Source: Thermomicrobiales bacterium
GTDB lineage: Bacteria; Chloroflexota; Chloroflexia; Thermomicrobiales; UBA6265
Assembly: GCA_020432165.1 (NCBI GenBank)
Contig: JAGQGU010000001.1
Location: 205,928-269,927, forward strand
Direction: 5' to 3'
DNA: 64,000 bases
Made by a program: the position numbers and the translations under genes. The stretch's first letter is position 1. Every line of letters starts with the position of its first letter. This document shows positions 46,756 to 55,664 of this stretch, one piece after another. Below the pieces are notes generated by a model. The model made no database searches and was not told where the DNA came from. It saw only the letters and a program-made list of their open reading frames with translations.

Positions 46756-47691
46756 ATGCTGCGAATCATCGCCACCCGCATAGTTCAGATTATCGTCACC
46801 CTCTGGTTGGCGAGTACGTTGGTGTTCGTGATGATTCATCTTTCCGGCGATCCCACCCAGGGATTCCTTCCGCCAGGTGTCTCTCCGGAGCTTCGCGAGC
46901 AGATGCGGCAGAAACTGGGTCTGGATGATCCAATGTTGCAGCAATACCTGCGCTTCATTGGCCGCGGCTTCACTGGCGATTTCGGCGACAGCTGGCGCGA
47001 TGGCCGACCCGCGCTGGAGAGCGTCCTCAATCGGCTGCCAGCTACGCTCCAACTCACTGGCGCGGCACTCCTGCTTGCGGTTGTCACCGGGTTCGGATTC
47101 GCCCTGCTCATGCAGCGACCCTCCCGATTCCGGCAGGTGCTGGCGTTACTGCCTTCGTTCGGACAAGCCGTGCCTACCTTCTGGCTCGGGGCGATGCTGA
47201 TGATGATCTTCGCTGTGCGGGCTGGTTGGCTGCCCAGTTCTGGTAATCACTCCGCGGCGGCGATCATTCTGCCCGCATTGACATTGGCGTTGCATCCGGC
47301 GAGTACAATCGCCAGACTCTTTGCCACCAGCATGGAGGATGTCACCCACGCGGATTACGTCCGCACGGCTCGCAGTAAGGGGCTCAGCCAGCGTGCCGTT
47401 ACCACGCATCACATCGCTCCGAACGCGCTTTTGCCGACAGTTGCCTATATCGGTCTCCAGGCCGGATTCCTCATCGGTGGAGCTGTTGTGGTCGAATCCC
47501 TTTTTGCCTGGCCGGGTGTCGGACGCCTTGCCCTACAATCGGCCGTTCAGCGCGATCTGCCGGTGGTTCACGCCTTTGTCGCAGTGACCGCACTGGGTGT
47601 CATTGGTATCAACCTGCTCGTCGATCTCATCCAGGTCGTGATCGATCCACGGTTGCGCTCCCACACCATTCAGGCGGTAGCCAATGGTTGA
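46756..47691 (+). CDS. Opp/Dpp-type ABC transporter permease 1
   Basis: 311 residues. Starts MLRIIATRIVQIIVTLWLAS, the DppB/NikB-type N-terminal helix, followed by a long loop with GDPTQGFLPPGVSPELREQMRQ, then five further helices. The EAA loop reads DYVRTARSKGLSQRAV, docking the ATPase, and the C-terminal region ends GVGRLALQSAVQRDLPVV as in DppB/NikB. It lies directly under the FMN riboswitch. ATG at 46756 chosen because translation from the open TTG at 46702 adds a non-permease extension. Confidence 0.93.
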   Translation: MLRIIATRIVQIIVTLWLASTLVFVMIHLSGDPTQGFLPPGVSPELREQMRQKLGLDDPMLQQYLRFIGRGFTGDFGDSWRDGRPALESVLNRLPATLQLTGAALLLAVVTGFGFALLMQRPSRFRQVLALLPSFGQAVPTFWLGAMLMMIFAVRAGWLPSSGNHSAAAIILPALTLALHPASTIARLFATSMEDVTHADYVRTARSKGLSQRAVTTHHIAPNALLPTVAYIGLQAGFLIGGAVVVESLFAWPGVGRLALQSAVQRDLPVVHAFVAVTALGVIGINLLVDLIQVVIDPRLRSHTIQAVANG

Positions 47692-47751
47692 TTACCGCGC
47701 CGCCCGGGCTGAGACCGTGTACAAAACCCGTCGCCACGGAGGGAATGTCGC

Positions 47752-48657
47752 GTGATGACACTCTCCTCGCATTCATCATCACCTGGTGTCTCTCGTGATA
47801 TTACCCAGCCTGACAGGCGGGAGGATCGGCGTGCGCTTGTAAATGTCGTCATCCCATGGCGGCTCGTTCCGCTCGTCCTTCTGCTAACTGCGGTGAGCGT
47901 TCTTCCTGCCATTTTGTCGTCCCCGACTACCCAATCTCTGGCAGATCGGCTGACACCACCTTTCGGATTTGGCGGCACTGGACTCGGTACCGATGGTCTC
48001 GGTCGCGATCTTCTCGCGCGTATCATCACGGGCACGCGCAACTCCCTGGCGATCAGCATCGTCGCTGCTACCGGAGCGTCGCTGCTCGGTATTACGGCCG
48101 GGGTGTTGGCGGGCATGCTGGGCGGTTGGGCGGACCGTATTGTTGAATTGCTGGTAGAGTCCGTGCTCGCCATCCCCTTCATCACGGTCGGACTCATGGT
48201 GACCGCCACCATCGGTCAGAGCACTACCTCCATGCTCCTCCTGTTGATTGGAACTGGCTGGATCACGCATGCCCAAATCTTGAGAGCGCAGGCACGCATG
48301 GTCTCGCAGGCAGAGTACGTTATCGCTGCTTCTGCCATGGGGGCCAGCAAAGCGCACATCGCCCGGCGGCATCTTGTCCCGAACCTTCTGCCGATCAGTA
48401 TCGTCGTCTACTTCCAGCAGATCGGTTCCATGCTCCTCTGGAGCGCTTCACTCACCTGGCTTGGTATCGGTGCGCCAATCGAACAGATCTCGCTCGGTGG
48501 CATTGTCCGTGACGGTCAGGATCTGCTTTACAACGGCTGGTGGGTCAGCCTCTTTGCCGGCCTTGCCATTATCTATGTGGTTACTTCACTCAATCTTGCA
48601 GCCGATTGGTTGCGTATCGTTATCGATCCTGTACAGAAAGGACATCGCCCGCTATGA
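47752..48657 (+). CDS. Opp/Dpp-type ABC transporter permease 2
   Basis: 301 residues, DppC/NikC-like: one N-terminal helix (about 37-55), then the GTDGLGRDLLARIITGTRNSL signature, four helices and the EAA loop EYVIAASAMGASKAHIARRH. The family signature HLVPNLLPISIV and the ending ADWLRIVIDP are typical. GTG at 47752 has GGAGGG 8 bp upstream; ATG two codons later is also possible. Its stop overlaps the first binding-protein start (ATGA). No ATPase gene is adjacent. Confidence 0.93.
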   Translation: MMTLSSHSSSPGVSRDITQPDRREDRRALVNVVIPWRLVPLVLLLTAVSVLPAILSSPTTQSLADRLTPPFGFGGTGLGTDGLGRDLLARIITGTRNSLAISIVAATGASLLGITAGVLAGMLGGWADRIVELLVESVLAIPFITVGLMVTATIGQSTTSMLLLLIGTGWITHAQILRAQARMVSQAEYVIAASAMGASKAHIARRHLVPNLLPISIVVYFQQIGSMLLWSASLTWLGIGAPIEQISLGGIVRDGQDLLYNGWWVSLFAGLAIIYVVTSLNLAADWLRIVIDPVQKGHRPL

Positions 48658-50159
48658 GCACCCGCCGATCTTTCGTGGCCTCCAGTCTCGCTGTTGCGGC
48701 AGTACCATTGGCTACCCGCGCCCAGTCGGCAACCCCAGCTGCCGATCTTCTGCCGGAGATTGTGATCGATCTCTCTGGAGAACCAGATAACCTCACACCA
48801 GCGCTCAGTTATTCCACGCGTGACTGGAGCGTAATGCACTCCATCTACGACTCGCTGGTCGATTTCGCCCCGGATGGTCAGATCCTGCCTCAGGCAGCCG
48901 AGGTATTCGAGAGCGACGATGCCATCACCTTCCGCGTCAGATTGCGGGCAGGCATGATCTTTCACGATGGCAGTCCTGTTACGACCGCCGCGATCACGCG
49001 CAATGTTGAGCACATCAAGAGCGCTGATTCCCAGATCTCCGATCTGTATCAGGTCATCACCGAGGTGCGCCAGATTGACGATCTCAACGCCGAGATCGTT
49101 TGTGTAGAGCCGTCTCCCTGGTTACCGAGCCAGTTAGTCGTTTGGGGCGTGCTGCTTCCGGAGGGATTCACGGATGAGTCTCTGGCGAGTGCGCCGATCG
49201 GTTCTGGCCCATACATCCTTGAGAGTTGGGAGCAGGGGAGTGCGATCACACTGGTGCGTAACCCGGATTATCATCTCGGTAGTCCCAAGGGAGATCCGTT
49301 GGCGGAACGTGTGACCTACCGCTTTGTACCGGAGGCCGCCACCCGTGTCGCTGATCTTACAACCGGTTTGGCCCACCTCATCGATGCGGTACCCAAGGAT
49401 CAGCTGGGTGCTGTGGCCGATGGTGGTAATGTCGCAGTAAGCTCTCCTGTTTTGGCGACTGCATTTATCCGTATCGCTACCGATGCGGCTCCGTTCGACG
49501 AGCCGCGGGTGTGCCAGGCCGTGAATCACGCTGTCGATGTGCAGGCCATAGCCGATGCCCTGGTCTCAACTGAAGCCAAACGCCTCGCCAGTGTATTCCC
49601 GGACGCGCGTGGACTCGGTTTCGATGCATCGCTATCACCTTTTGCCTACGATCCGGAGAAGGCGAAGGAGCTTTTGGCTGAGGCCGGTTATGCGGATGGA
49701 TTCGTGACCGAGGCACAGATTACTGCCACGTCTCGCACGGATGTGTTGGAGGCGGTGGCCGAGCAACTCGCGGCGGTTGGTATCAAGGTGAACATCGTCA
49801 CCAGCGAACTTGCCACCTTCAATCAGGATTGGTCGAATACTGATGCTCCGGCGCTACGATATGCCAGCTGGCGCCCAATGTACGACCCGTTCACATTCGT
49901 GAATCTGTTGGTCAATTCGGAAGGATATCTCAGTCGATACAGCAACCCGACTGCCGACGAACTGATCCGCTCGGCGGCTATCGAACCCGCTACCGAGAGT
50001 CGTGATGCGATCTATCAAGAGCTTGGTCGTACGCTGCAGGATCAACCAGGATTCATCTATCTCTGGAATCTGGTGACGAATGTTGGCGTATCCAGTCAGA
50101 TCGAGGGATGGAGCCCGCGCGGTGATGACTATGTGCTGGCGCTGAGGAGGACACAATAA
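48654..50159 (+). CDS. substrate-binding protein 1 (SBP_bac_5), FMN-riboswitch operon
   Basis: 501 residues. Tat-type leader TRRSFVASSLAVAAVPLATRAQ without lipobox Cys, so the mature protein is exported folded and not lipidated. The domain opens PDNLTPALSYSTRDWSVMHSIYDSL, with DGSPVTTAAITRNVEHI, and ends LQDQPGFIYLWNLVTNVGVS, as in family 5 proteins. The exported-folded route and riboswitch control would suit a flavin-like ligand, but this is inference; peptides, nickel or haem are known family ligands. The gene is directly followed by a close paralogue. Confidence 0.92.
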   Translation: MSTRRSFVASSLAVAAVPLATRAQSATPAADLLPEIVIDLSGEPDNLTPALSYSTRDWSVMHSIYDSLVDFAPDGQILPQAAEVFESDDAITFRVRLRAGMIFHDGSPVTTAAITRNVEHIKSADSQISDLYQVITEVRQIDDLNAEIVCVEPSPWLPSQLVVWGVLLPEGFTDESLASAPIGSGPYILESWEQGSAITLVRNPDYHLGSPKGDPLAERVTYRFVPEAATRVADLTTGLAHLIDAVPKDQLGAVADGGNVAVSSPVLATAFIRIATDAAPFDEPRVCQAVNHAVDVQAIADALVSTEAKRLASVFPDARGLGFDASLSPFAYDPEKAKELLAEAGYADGFVTEAQITATSRTDVLEAVAEQLAAVGIKVNIVTSELATFNQDWSNTDAPALRYASWRPMYDPFTFVNLLVNSEGYLSRYSNPTADELIRSAAIEPATESRDAIYQELGRTLQDQPGFIYLWNLVTNVGVSSQIEGWSPRGDDYVLALRRTQ

Positions 50160-51649
50160 TGCTCAATAGACGTTCATTTCTAACTGCCGCCGGTCTCGCC
50201 GGTCTGGCTGCTCCCCGCGTGCTTCCAGCGTTGGCACAAGCTACACCGGAAGTGATGGCTGTCGATCGCGTTGTTTTTGATCTGCCTGAGGAGCCAACCA
50301 CTATTCACCCCGCCAAGGCATATTCGGATCAGGAGTGGAGCATCGTGCACAGCGTCTACGATGCCCTCATCGGCTTCGATGCCGATGGACAGCTCCGACC
50401 AGTTGCTGCCGAACGCTTTGAGTTGATCGATGATGTTACCTGGGAGGTCTCGCTCCGCTCCGGATTGACCTTCCACGATGGCGCGACCGTCACCTCCGCC
50501 GCGATCGCGCGCGGATTCGATCTCGTCTCTGGCAGTGACTCGCTCGTTGCTGACATTTTCGGAGTTATTGCCGATGTCACTGTCGTCGACGAACTCACCG
50601 CTCGTATCACTGTGGCGGCACCGAGCCCATGGCTGCCTGCGCAGATGGCAACCTGGCATGTGCTGATACCGGAATCCTTCGATGAGAATGCCCCGGTAGG
50701 GAGCGGCCCCTTCCGCTACGGTAATTGGGATAAGGGTGAGCAACTTACCCTGGAGCGTTTCGCGGACTATCATCCTGCCGCAGCCAAGGGATCTCCCATT
50801 GCTGACGAGGTCGTATATCGCTTTGTACCGGAGGCGACCACGCGTGCCGCTGATGTGATCTCTGGTGGTGCGGATATCGCCACATTTATGCCGTTGGACA
50901 CCGTTGCCAGCCTCTCCGATGCGGGTGTCCAGGTCAATCACAGCCCGGTGGCGGGATCGTGGTTCATTCGCATCGCCACGGATACCTCACCGTTCGATGA
51001 CGTGCGTGTGCGCACTGCACTCAATCTGGCGCTCGATCTCGATGCCTTCCCAGGGGCGCTGATCAATGAGGGCAGCGTCCGGCTTGCCTCGGTGCAACCT
51101 GGACCGGAGTCGATGGGATTCGACCCCGATCTCGCCCCGTTTGCCTATGACCCGGATCAGGCGAAGGCGCTGCTGACTGAGGCGGGAGCCGAGAATGTGA
51201 CCGTCAAACTGGAGATCACCACTGATTCGTATGTGCCCGTGTGCGAAGCAATCGTCGCCCAGTGGGCGGAGGTTGGCATTACTGCGGAGATTGTTGTGAG
51301 CGATAAGGGGACATTCAATGCTGGTTGGACAGATTCCGCGGCACCCGCGCTGCGTATGGCCAGCTGGAGTCCGCTTTTCGATCCCTCTACGCTCCTGGGG
51401 TTCGTATGGAGCACAGGCGGACTCCTGAGTCGCTATAGCAATAGCGATGCTGATGCGCTCATCAATGCTGCTGCCGTTGAGACGGATCCGGAGGTTCGTA
51501 CGGAAGACTACCGTCAACTGGCCAACGTTTTGCACGACGATGCTGCTGCGGTCTTCCTGTGGAATCTGGTGCAGGTGAGTGGTGTCTCAGAGAAGGCTTC
51601 GGCCTGGACACCGCGCCCTGATCAATGGATGCTCGCACTCGCGCGGTAA
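50159..51649 (+). CDS. substrate-binding protein 2 (SBP_bac_5), paralogue of the preceding
   Basis: 496 residues, an evident tandem copy of the previous gene: shared blocks include the VHSVYDALIG / MHSIYDSLVD pair, YRFVPEATTRAAD / YRFVPEAATRVAD, FIRIATDTSPFDD / FIRIATDAAPFDE and FAYDPDQAKALL / FAYDPEKAKELL. Leader NRRSFLTAAGLAGLAAP is Tat-like, again with no lipobox. Start ATG overlaps the previous stop by one base behind AGGAGG. Two binding proteins for one permease pair often broaden ligand range. Confidence 0.92.
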   Translation: MLNRRSFLTAAGLAGLAAPRVLPALAQATPEVMAVDRVVFDLPEEPTTIHPAKAYSDQEWSIVHSVYDALIGFDADGQLRPVAAERFELIDDVTWEVSLRSGLTFHDGATVTSAAIARGFDLVSGSDSLVADIFGVIADVTVVDELTARITVAAPSPWLPAQMATWHVLIPESFDENAPVGSGPFRYGNWDKGEQLTLERFADYHPAAAKGSPIADEVVYRFVPEATTRAADVISGGADIATFMPLDTVASLSDAGVQVNHSPVAGSWFIRIATDTSPFDDVRVRTALNLALDLDAFPGALINEGSVRLASVQPGPESMGFDPDLAPFAYDPDQAKALLTEAGAENVTVKLEITTDSYVPVCEAIVAQWAEVGITAEIVVSDKGTFNAGWTDSAAPALRMASWSPLFDPSTLLGFVWSTGGLLSRYSNSDADALINAAAVETDPEVRTEDYRQLANVLHDDAAAVFLWNLVQVSGVSEKASAWTPRPDQWMLALAR

Positions 51650-51654
51650 TCAAC

Positions 51655-51817
51655 CACGTATGGGCGGATCTGGCGGGGTGAACACCGCTGGGGACGTCAT
51701 TCCGAACCCTGAGCGTAGCGATGGGGAGGAATCAACCGAACGATTGGTGGTCTTGCTACCGACGGCTGTGCCGCCGGTCCGGGCGGATTTGGCGTAGCCA
51801 GTATCCGCCCCTACGTG
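51655..51817. repeat. 163-bp palindromic element (MITE/REP-like)
   Basis: Terminal inverted repeats CACGTATGGGCGGAT (51655-51669) and ATCCGCCCCTACGTG (51803-51817) match at 14 of 15 positions. Inside is a GTCATTCCGAACCC...GAGGAATC module, and a right-hand hairpin GGGCGGAT (51781-51788) with ATCCGCCC (51803-51810) that contains an inner TGGC/GCCA stem. No reading frame is credible. It fills the 193 bp between the second binding protein and the convergent small genes. Confidence 0.7.
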
Positions 51818-51842
51818 CACGATAGCTAATTGATCTGTCGGT

Positions 51843-52109
51843 CTAGAAGACAAATCGGCCGGCGATGAGGAAAAGCGCCAGCAGAAACAGCGGCACCGTG
51901 GCCAGCAACACCAGATCCAGGAAGATCAGTGCGCCACTAATCACCAGCAATATCAATGCGATAACCAGGAAATTGCGTTGCAGCATGGTCATCGGCAGCT
52001 TGCCATTGGCGCGTGCCCAGGGATCCGGCGCTGGTCGCACCGCGTCGCCAGCCAATATCTGCCGTCGATAGGGTCTCTGACTGGTGGGATTCTTTGGACG
52101 TTGATTCAT
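51843..52109 (-). CDS. small membrane protein (88 residues)
   Basis: A basic, Pro/Arg-rich first 35 residues precede two closely spaced hydrophobic segments (about 46-64 and 66-86), giving a hairpin membrane topology. Not recognised. It follows a second small membrane gene by 9 bp on the same strand, and both follow the methyltransferase, so a three-gene minus-strand unit is likely. Confidence 0.6.
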   Translation of the reverse strand: MNQRPKNPTSQRPYRRQILAGDAVRPAPDPWARANGKLPMTMLQRNFLVIALILLVISGALIFLDLVLLATVPLFLLALFLIAGRFVF

Positions 52110-52118
52110 GACGCTAGT

Positions 52119-52340
52119 CTACCGCGAATCGGATGATTCCGTGCTGCCAAGCTTGTCCCACACCTGAACACCCACGATCTTGATCAGTCCGGTGATCAGC
52201 AGAAAGATGCCCGGAACGACCCAGATGCGATCGCTCGCGAACATCCAGGCAATCGCGATCCAGATTAGCGCCAGCACCACGATAGCGATGCTGAGCAATC
52301 GTAGATGCAGCATGGATACACTGGAGAAGAGGAATTGCAT
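52119..52340 (-). CDS. small membrane protein (73 residues)
   Basis: Two hydrophobic segments (about 10-33 and 37-57) with a short WMFASDR loop, ending in a charged WDKLGSTESSDSR tail. Not recognised. ATG lies 2 bp after the methyltransferase stop, implying coupling. Confidence 0.6.
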   Translation of the reverse strand: MQFLFSSVSMLHLRLLSIAIVVLALIWIAIAWMFASDRIWVVPGIFLLITGLIKIVGVQVWDKLGSTESSDSR

Positions 52341-52342
52341 GA

Positions 52343-53134
52343 TTAGTCCTTGTGCGCTACAGCGATGATGCGCTCTGATTCAGCGTCCCACGGATCGAGC
52401 TCATAGTTGCCATACCAATCCACGTAGCTGAATCCAGCGACCTCGAGCATCAATGCCAACTCGCTCTGATACACATAGCGGAGTTCAAAACGGGTGCGCA
52501 CGCGCTGCACCGTGCCGTCGGCTTGCACCGAATCGTACCAGAGCAACGTGTCCATCGTCTGCGGGGCGTTGCCCGGGCGACGATGCCCCCATTTATCCAC
52601 CGTGGAACCATCTGCTCGCACCCAACTCCCTTCGAGATGGGTTGTATTGAGCAAGTGATTCAGCTGGCTCAGGCTTGGATTGAGGGTATCGATAACCAGC
52701 CGACCTCCGGATGCCAATAGCTCCCAGGAGCCCTGGATGGCCATGCGTTGCGCTTCGGGTGTTGTCAGGTGCATAAGGCTGTTGAGGGAGGCGATAACCA
52801 GGCCATACGGGCCACACGGGCCACACGGGCCACCCTCGACACGCGCAAGTTCAGTCATATCCCCCTGGATCACATGCGCCGAGATCTGTTCGTGCGAATC
52901 GATGATTCGTTGTCGTGCCACAGAGAGCATTGGCTCCGAGCTATCGATACCCACCACAGAGTGGCCTGCCTCGGCCAGCGGAAGCAGCACGCGTCCCGTG
53001 CCACAACCGAGTTCCAGGATGGGGCCATCTCCCAGATCGGCGAGTTCCAGAAGAAGCTCGACATCCTCAGCAAAGTCGGCGTGCTCCAGATCATAGAGTT
53101 CCACGATCTCAGCGTAGACATCGTTAGCGGACAT
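52343..53134 (-). CDS. class I SAM-dependent methyltransferase
   Basis: 263 residues. Rossmann-fold SAM site: PILELGCGTGRVLLPLAEAGHSVVGIDSSEPML (split here as ILELGCGTGRV and VVGIDSSEPM), then a post-motif helix and LVIASLNSLMHL, LVIDTLNPS. Substrate unknown; small-molecule methyltransferases look like this. A GPCGPCGPYG insert around residue 103-112 is coded by tandem 9-bp repeats at 52801-52827. First gene of the unit with two small membrane proteins. Confidence 0.88.
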   Translation of the reverse strand: MSANDVYAEIVELYDLEHADFAEDVELLLELADLGDGPILELGCGTGRVLLPLAEAGHSVVGIDSSEPMLSVARQRIIDSHEQISAHVIQGDMTELARVEGGPCGPCGPYGLVIASLNSLMHLTTPEAQRMAIQGSWELLASGGRLVIDTLNPSLSQLNHLLNTTHLEGSWVRADGSTVDKWGHRRPGNAPQTMDTLLWYDSVQADGTVQRVRTRFELRYVYQSELALMLEVAGFSYVDWYGNYELDPWDAESERIIAVAHKD

Positions 53135-53146
53135 GAATCTTCCTCG

Positions 53147-54391
53147 CTACATCAACCAGACGAACGCAGCCCAGGTCGCGGGTGGAGCCAGCACCATCAT
53201 GGCGCACGCCCACCAAAGTAGTCCCTTGAAGACACGATCCGAGCGATGCTCATCCGTGTTCGCTACGACGAGCGCGCCAGCGGTACTGAATGGACTCGTA
53301 TCCACCACCACAGCGGATAGTCCCAGTGCGATAGTAAAGCCGAGCACCCCGATCTCACCACCCTGCAGCAGCGGCACCGCCAGTGGTACTAGCACCACAA
53401 ACATGGCATTTGTGCTCGCGAACGCAGAAACGATAGCGGCGATGTAGAGCAATAACAGCGCTGCCACCATCGGAGTTCCTACACCGGCGACCTGATGTGC
53501 GAGATCGGTGATTGTGCCAGTGGAATCTAGCATGTTCACATAGGTGACGATACCGCCGATAAGCAGGATGACACCCCAACCAATCTGCTGGAGACCTGCC
53601 TTGGCATCGTCCGGGCGAAACGCTGCCATGAAGACTGCACCGATCATAGCGAGGAAACCGACATCCAGATCGAAGACGAGCGCACCCACCACGACAGCCA
53701 GCAGCACGATGACGGTCATGTACTGCACCCGCGTCCACTCCGGATCCGCGACGATCGCTTCGTCATTACCAGCTTGCGTGGGCGATCGCTTCAGGAGCTT
53801 GAGTCCGTCAAAGATGAAGAAGGCGATGAGATTCACGACGAGACTGCCGATAAAGGTCCAGATGAAGACTGGAATTGGTGCTGCCGCGAATCCCCATTGC
53901 CGCAACGTACCTTCGATAATGGTGTAGTACACAGCAACAGGAGAAAATCCTCCTGCATTGGTACCGTTGATGATGCTCAATCCCATCAGGAGAGGATTGA
54001 TCTTGTGCTTTTGTGCCAGACTCATGCCAATGGGCACGAGAATGCCATAGGCTGCGATAGTGAGCGCACCGCTCGCCGAGATAGCCGCACCAAGCAGGAA
54101 GAAGACCCACGGAATCAGAACTACTCGACCGCGAACCGAGCGGACCATGGTGCGCACAATCTGATCGACCGTTCCATTTACCCGACCGATGCCGAAGATA
54201 TAGGTAACACCGAGCAGTGTGATGACCAGATTTCCAGGGAAGCCATCCGAGATCGCCTTGGCATCCAGATCGAAGTAGAAGACTCCGAAGAGGTAAGCGA
54301 TCGCGAGCGCTACCGCGCCCATATTCAGATTTCGCCAGAACGCCAGCAGGAAGATGGCTATCAGGCCGCTCAGGCCGATGATCTGATCCAC
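53147..54391 (-). CDS. SLC13/MatC-type dicarboxylate carrier
   Basis: 414 residues with about 11 membrane segments. The N-terminal half has NMGAVALAIAYLFGVFYFDLDAKAISDGFPG, the MatC-like pattern, and the C-terminal half has GALVVANTDEH. The INGTNAGGFSPVAVYY segment near 143-158 and SAFASTNAMF in the second half resemble the paired substrate loops of dicarboxylate carriers. Likely imports malonate or other C3-C4 diacids. Its stop lies 13 bp before the methyltransferase start on the same strand. Confidence 0.82.
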   Translation of the reverse strand: MDQIIGLSGLIAIFLLAFWRNLNMGAVALAIAYLFGVFYFDLDAKAISDGFPGNLVITLLGVTYIFGIGRVNGTVDQIVRTMVRSVRGRVVLIPWVFFLLGAAISASGALTIAAYGILVPIGMSLAQKHKINPLLMGLSIINGTNAGGFSPVAVYYTIIEGTLRQWGFAAAPIPVFIWTFIGSLVVNLIAFFIFDGLKLLKRSPTQAGNDEAIVADPEWTRVQYMTVIVLLAVVVGALVFDLDVGFLAMIGAVFMAAFRPDDAKAGLQQIGWGVILLIGGIVTYVNMLDSTGTITDLAHQVAGVGTPMVAALLLLYIAAIVSAFASTNAMFVVLVPLAVPLLQGGEIGVLGFTIALGLSAVVVDTSPFSTAGALVVANTDEHRSDRVFKGLLWWACAMMVLAPPATWAAFVWLM

Positions 54392-54558
54392 AGGAACCTC
54401 TCTATCGCCACTAACACAGCAATGATGCTGCGATTCACATACATTATGCGATTGAATCTATCGCTTCTCCGGCAGGAAAACTGCGCGGAAATCGCAGCCT
54501 TGTCAGGCAATCCGCGCATACATGTGAATTGCGGGAACGGCATTGTAGTATTGCGCGT

Positions 54559-55050
54559 ATGGCAAAGAAGCAAGGCACCAAAACAGACGAACAGAGCAAC
54601 AAGGATCGTGTGGTCACCCAGAACCGACGCGCTTTTCACGATTACTTCATTGAGGAGCAGTTGGAGACCGGTATCGCGCTCACTGGTACCGAAATCAAGT
54701 CTGTGCGCGAAGGCAAGGTAACCATCACCGAAGCCTACGTTCGCATTCAACACGGCGAGCTCTGGCTGGTTGGCTGCCACATAACCCCATACACGCACGG
54801 AAGCTGGACAAATCACGATCCCGATCGCCCCCGCAAGCTTCTGGCACATGGTCGTGAGATCGAACAATTGCGTCGGGCTATTGAACAGAAGGGGCTCACC
54901 ATCGTGCCGTTGCGCATCCGTTTGAAGAACGGTCGCGCCAAGGTTGATATTGGTGTTGCTCGCGGTAAAAAGCTCTATGACAAGCGTCAGGCCAGTGCTG
55001 AGCGCGACGCAAAACGCTCAATGGACCGCGCCCGCGCTGACGAGCGCTAA
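54559..55050 (+). CDS. smpB: SsrA-binding protein SmpB
   Basis: 163 residues. Conserved blocks VTQNRRAFHDYFIEEQLETGIALTGTEIKS and EGKVTITEAYVRI, WLVGCHITPYTHG and the basic RKLYDKRQ-type C-terminal end (KKLYDKRQASAERDAKRSMDR). It delivers tmRNA to stalled ribosomes. ATG at 54559 gives the standard N-terminus; an upstream in-frame ATG at 54529 has no ribosome site. The ssrA RNA gene is not seen nearby. Confidence 0.97.
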   Translation: MAKKQGTKTDEQSNKDRVVTQNRRAFHDYFIEEQLETGIALTGTEIKSVREGKVTITEAYVRIQHGELWLVGCHITPYTHGSWTNHDPDRPRKLLAHGREIEQLRRAIEQKGLTIVPLRIRLKNGRAKVDIGVARGKKLYDKRQASAERDAKRSMDRARADER

Positions 55051-55115
55051 CTCCCGATAGAATCAAGGGAACTGATCATCGCTGATACCTGTAGTGGATA
55101 GCAGGAGGCGAGAGC

Positions 55116-55664
55116 GTGGCGTCTGCATCCGATGACGAGCTGATCGCACGTGCGCAGAGCGGTGATACCGCTGCGTATGGTGATCTCGTGCGCCGATATC
55201 AGGATCTCGCATTTCGCACAGCCTGGGTCATTTTGCGCCACGAACAGGATGCCCAGGATGCGACCCAGACTGCATTCCTGAAAGCCTGGCAGGCGCTGGA
55301 CCGATTCCGATCAGGCGAACCATTTCGACCGTGGTTGCTACGGATCGTCGCCAATGAGGCCAAGAATCGCCGTGAAAGTCGGTGGAGGTGGTTCCAGACA
55401 CATCTCTTCTCCGAGCGTCAGCCGGAGATTACTGACGACTACGGTCTGGAGGCGCTGGTTGCTCGCACGGAGACCAGTGCCGAGCTTCTCAAAGCAATCT
55501 CGCAGCTTCCCATACACGATCAGCAGATTCTGCTGCTGCGCTACGCCCTTGACCTTGCCGAGAGCGAGATTGCCACAACTCTTGGCATTCCTCGGGGCAC
55601 AGTGAAGTCCCGACTTCACCGCGCGCTTAACAGACTACGTGAGGTGGTGACGAATGATGAATGA
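55116..55664 (+). CDS. ECF-type RNA polymerase sigma factor
   Basis: 182 residues with region 2 (DLVRRYQDLAFRTAWVIL, then DAQDATQTAFLKAWQAL) and region 4 (LPIHDQQILLLRYALDLAESEIATTLGIPRGTVKSRLHRAL). The GTG at 55116 has AGGAGG 6 bp upstream. The next gene overlaps its 3' end by 11 bp and encodes a membrane-anchored protein, probably its anti-sigma factor. The third gene encodes an exported cupredoxin, suggesting response to copper or envelope redox stress. Confidence 0.93.
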   Translation: MASASDDELIARAQSGDTAAYGDLVRRYQDLAFRTAWVILRHEQDAQDATQTAFLKAWQALDRFRSGEPFRPWLLRIVANEAKNRRESRWRWFQTHLFSERQPEITDDYGLEALVARTETSAELLKAISQLPIHDQQILLLRYALDLAESEIATTLGIPRGTVKSRLHRALNRLREVVTNDE

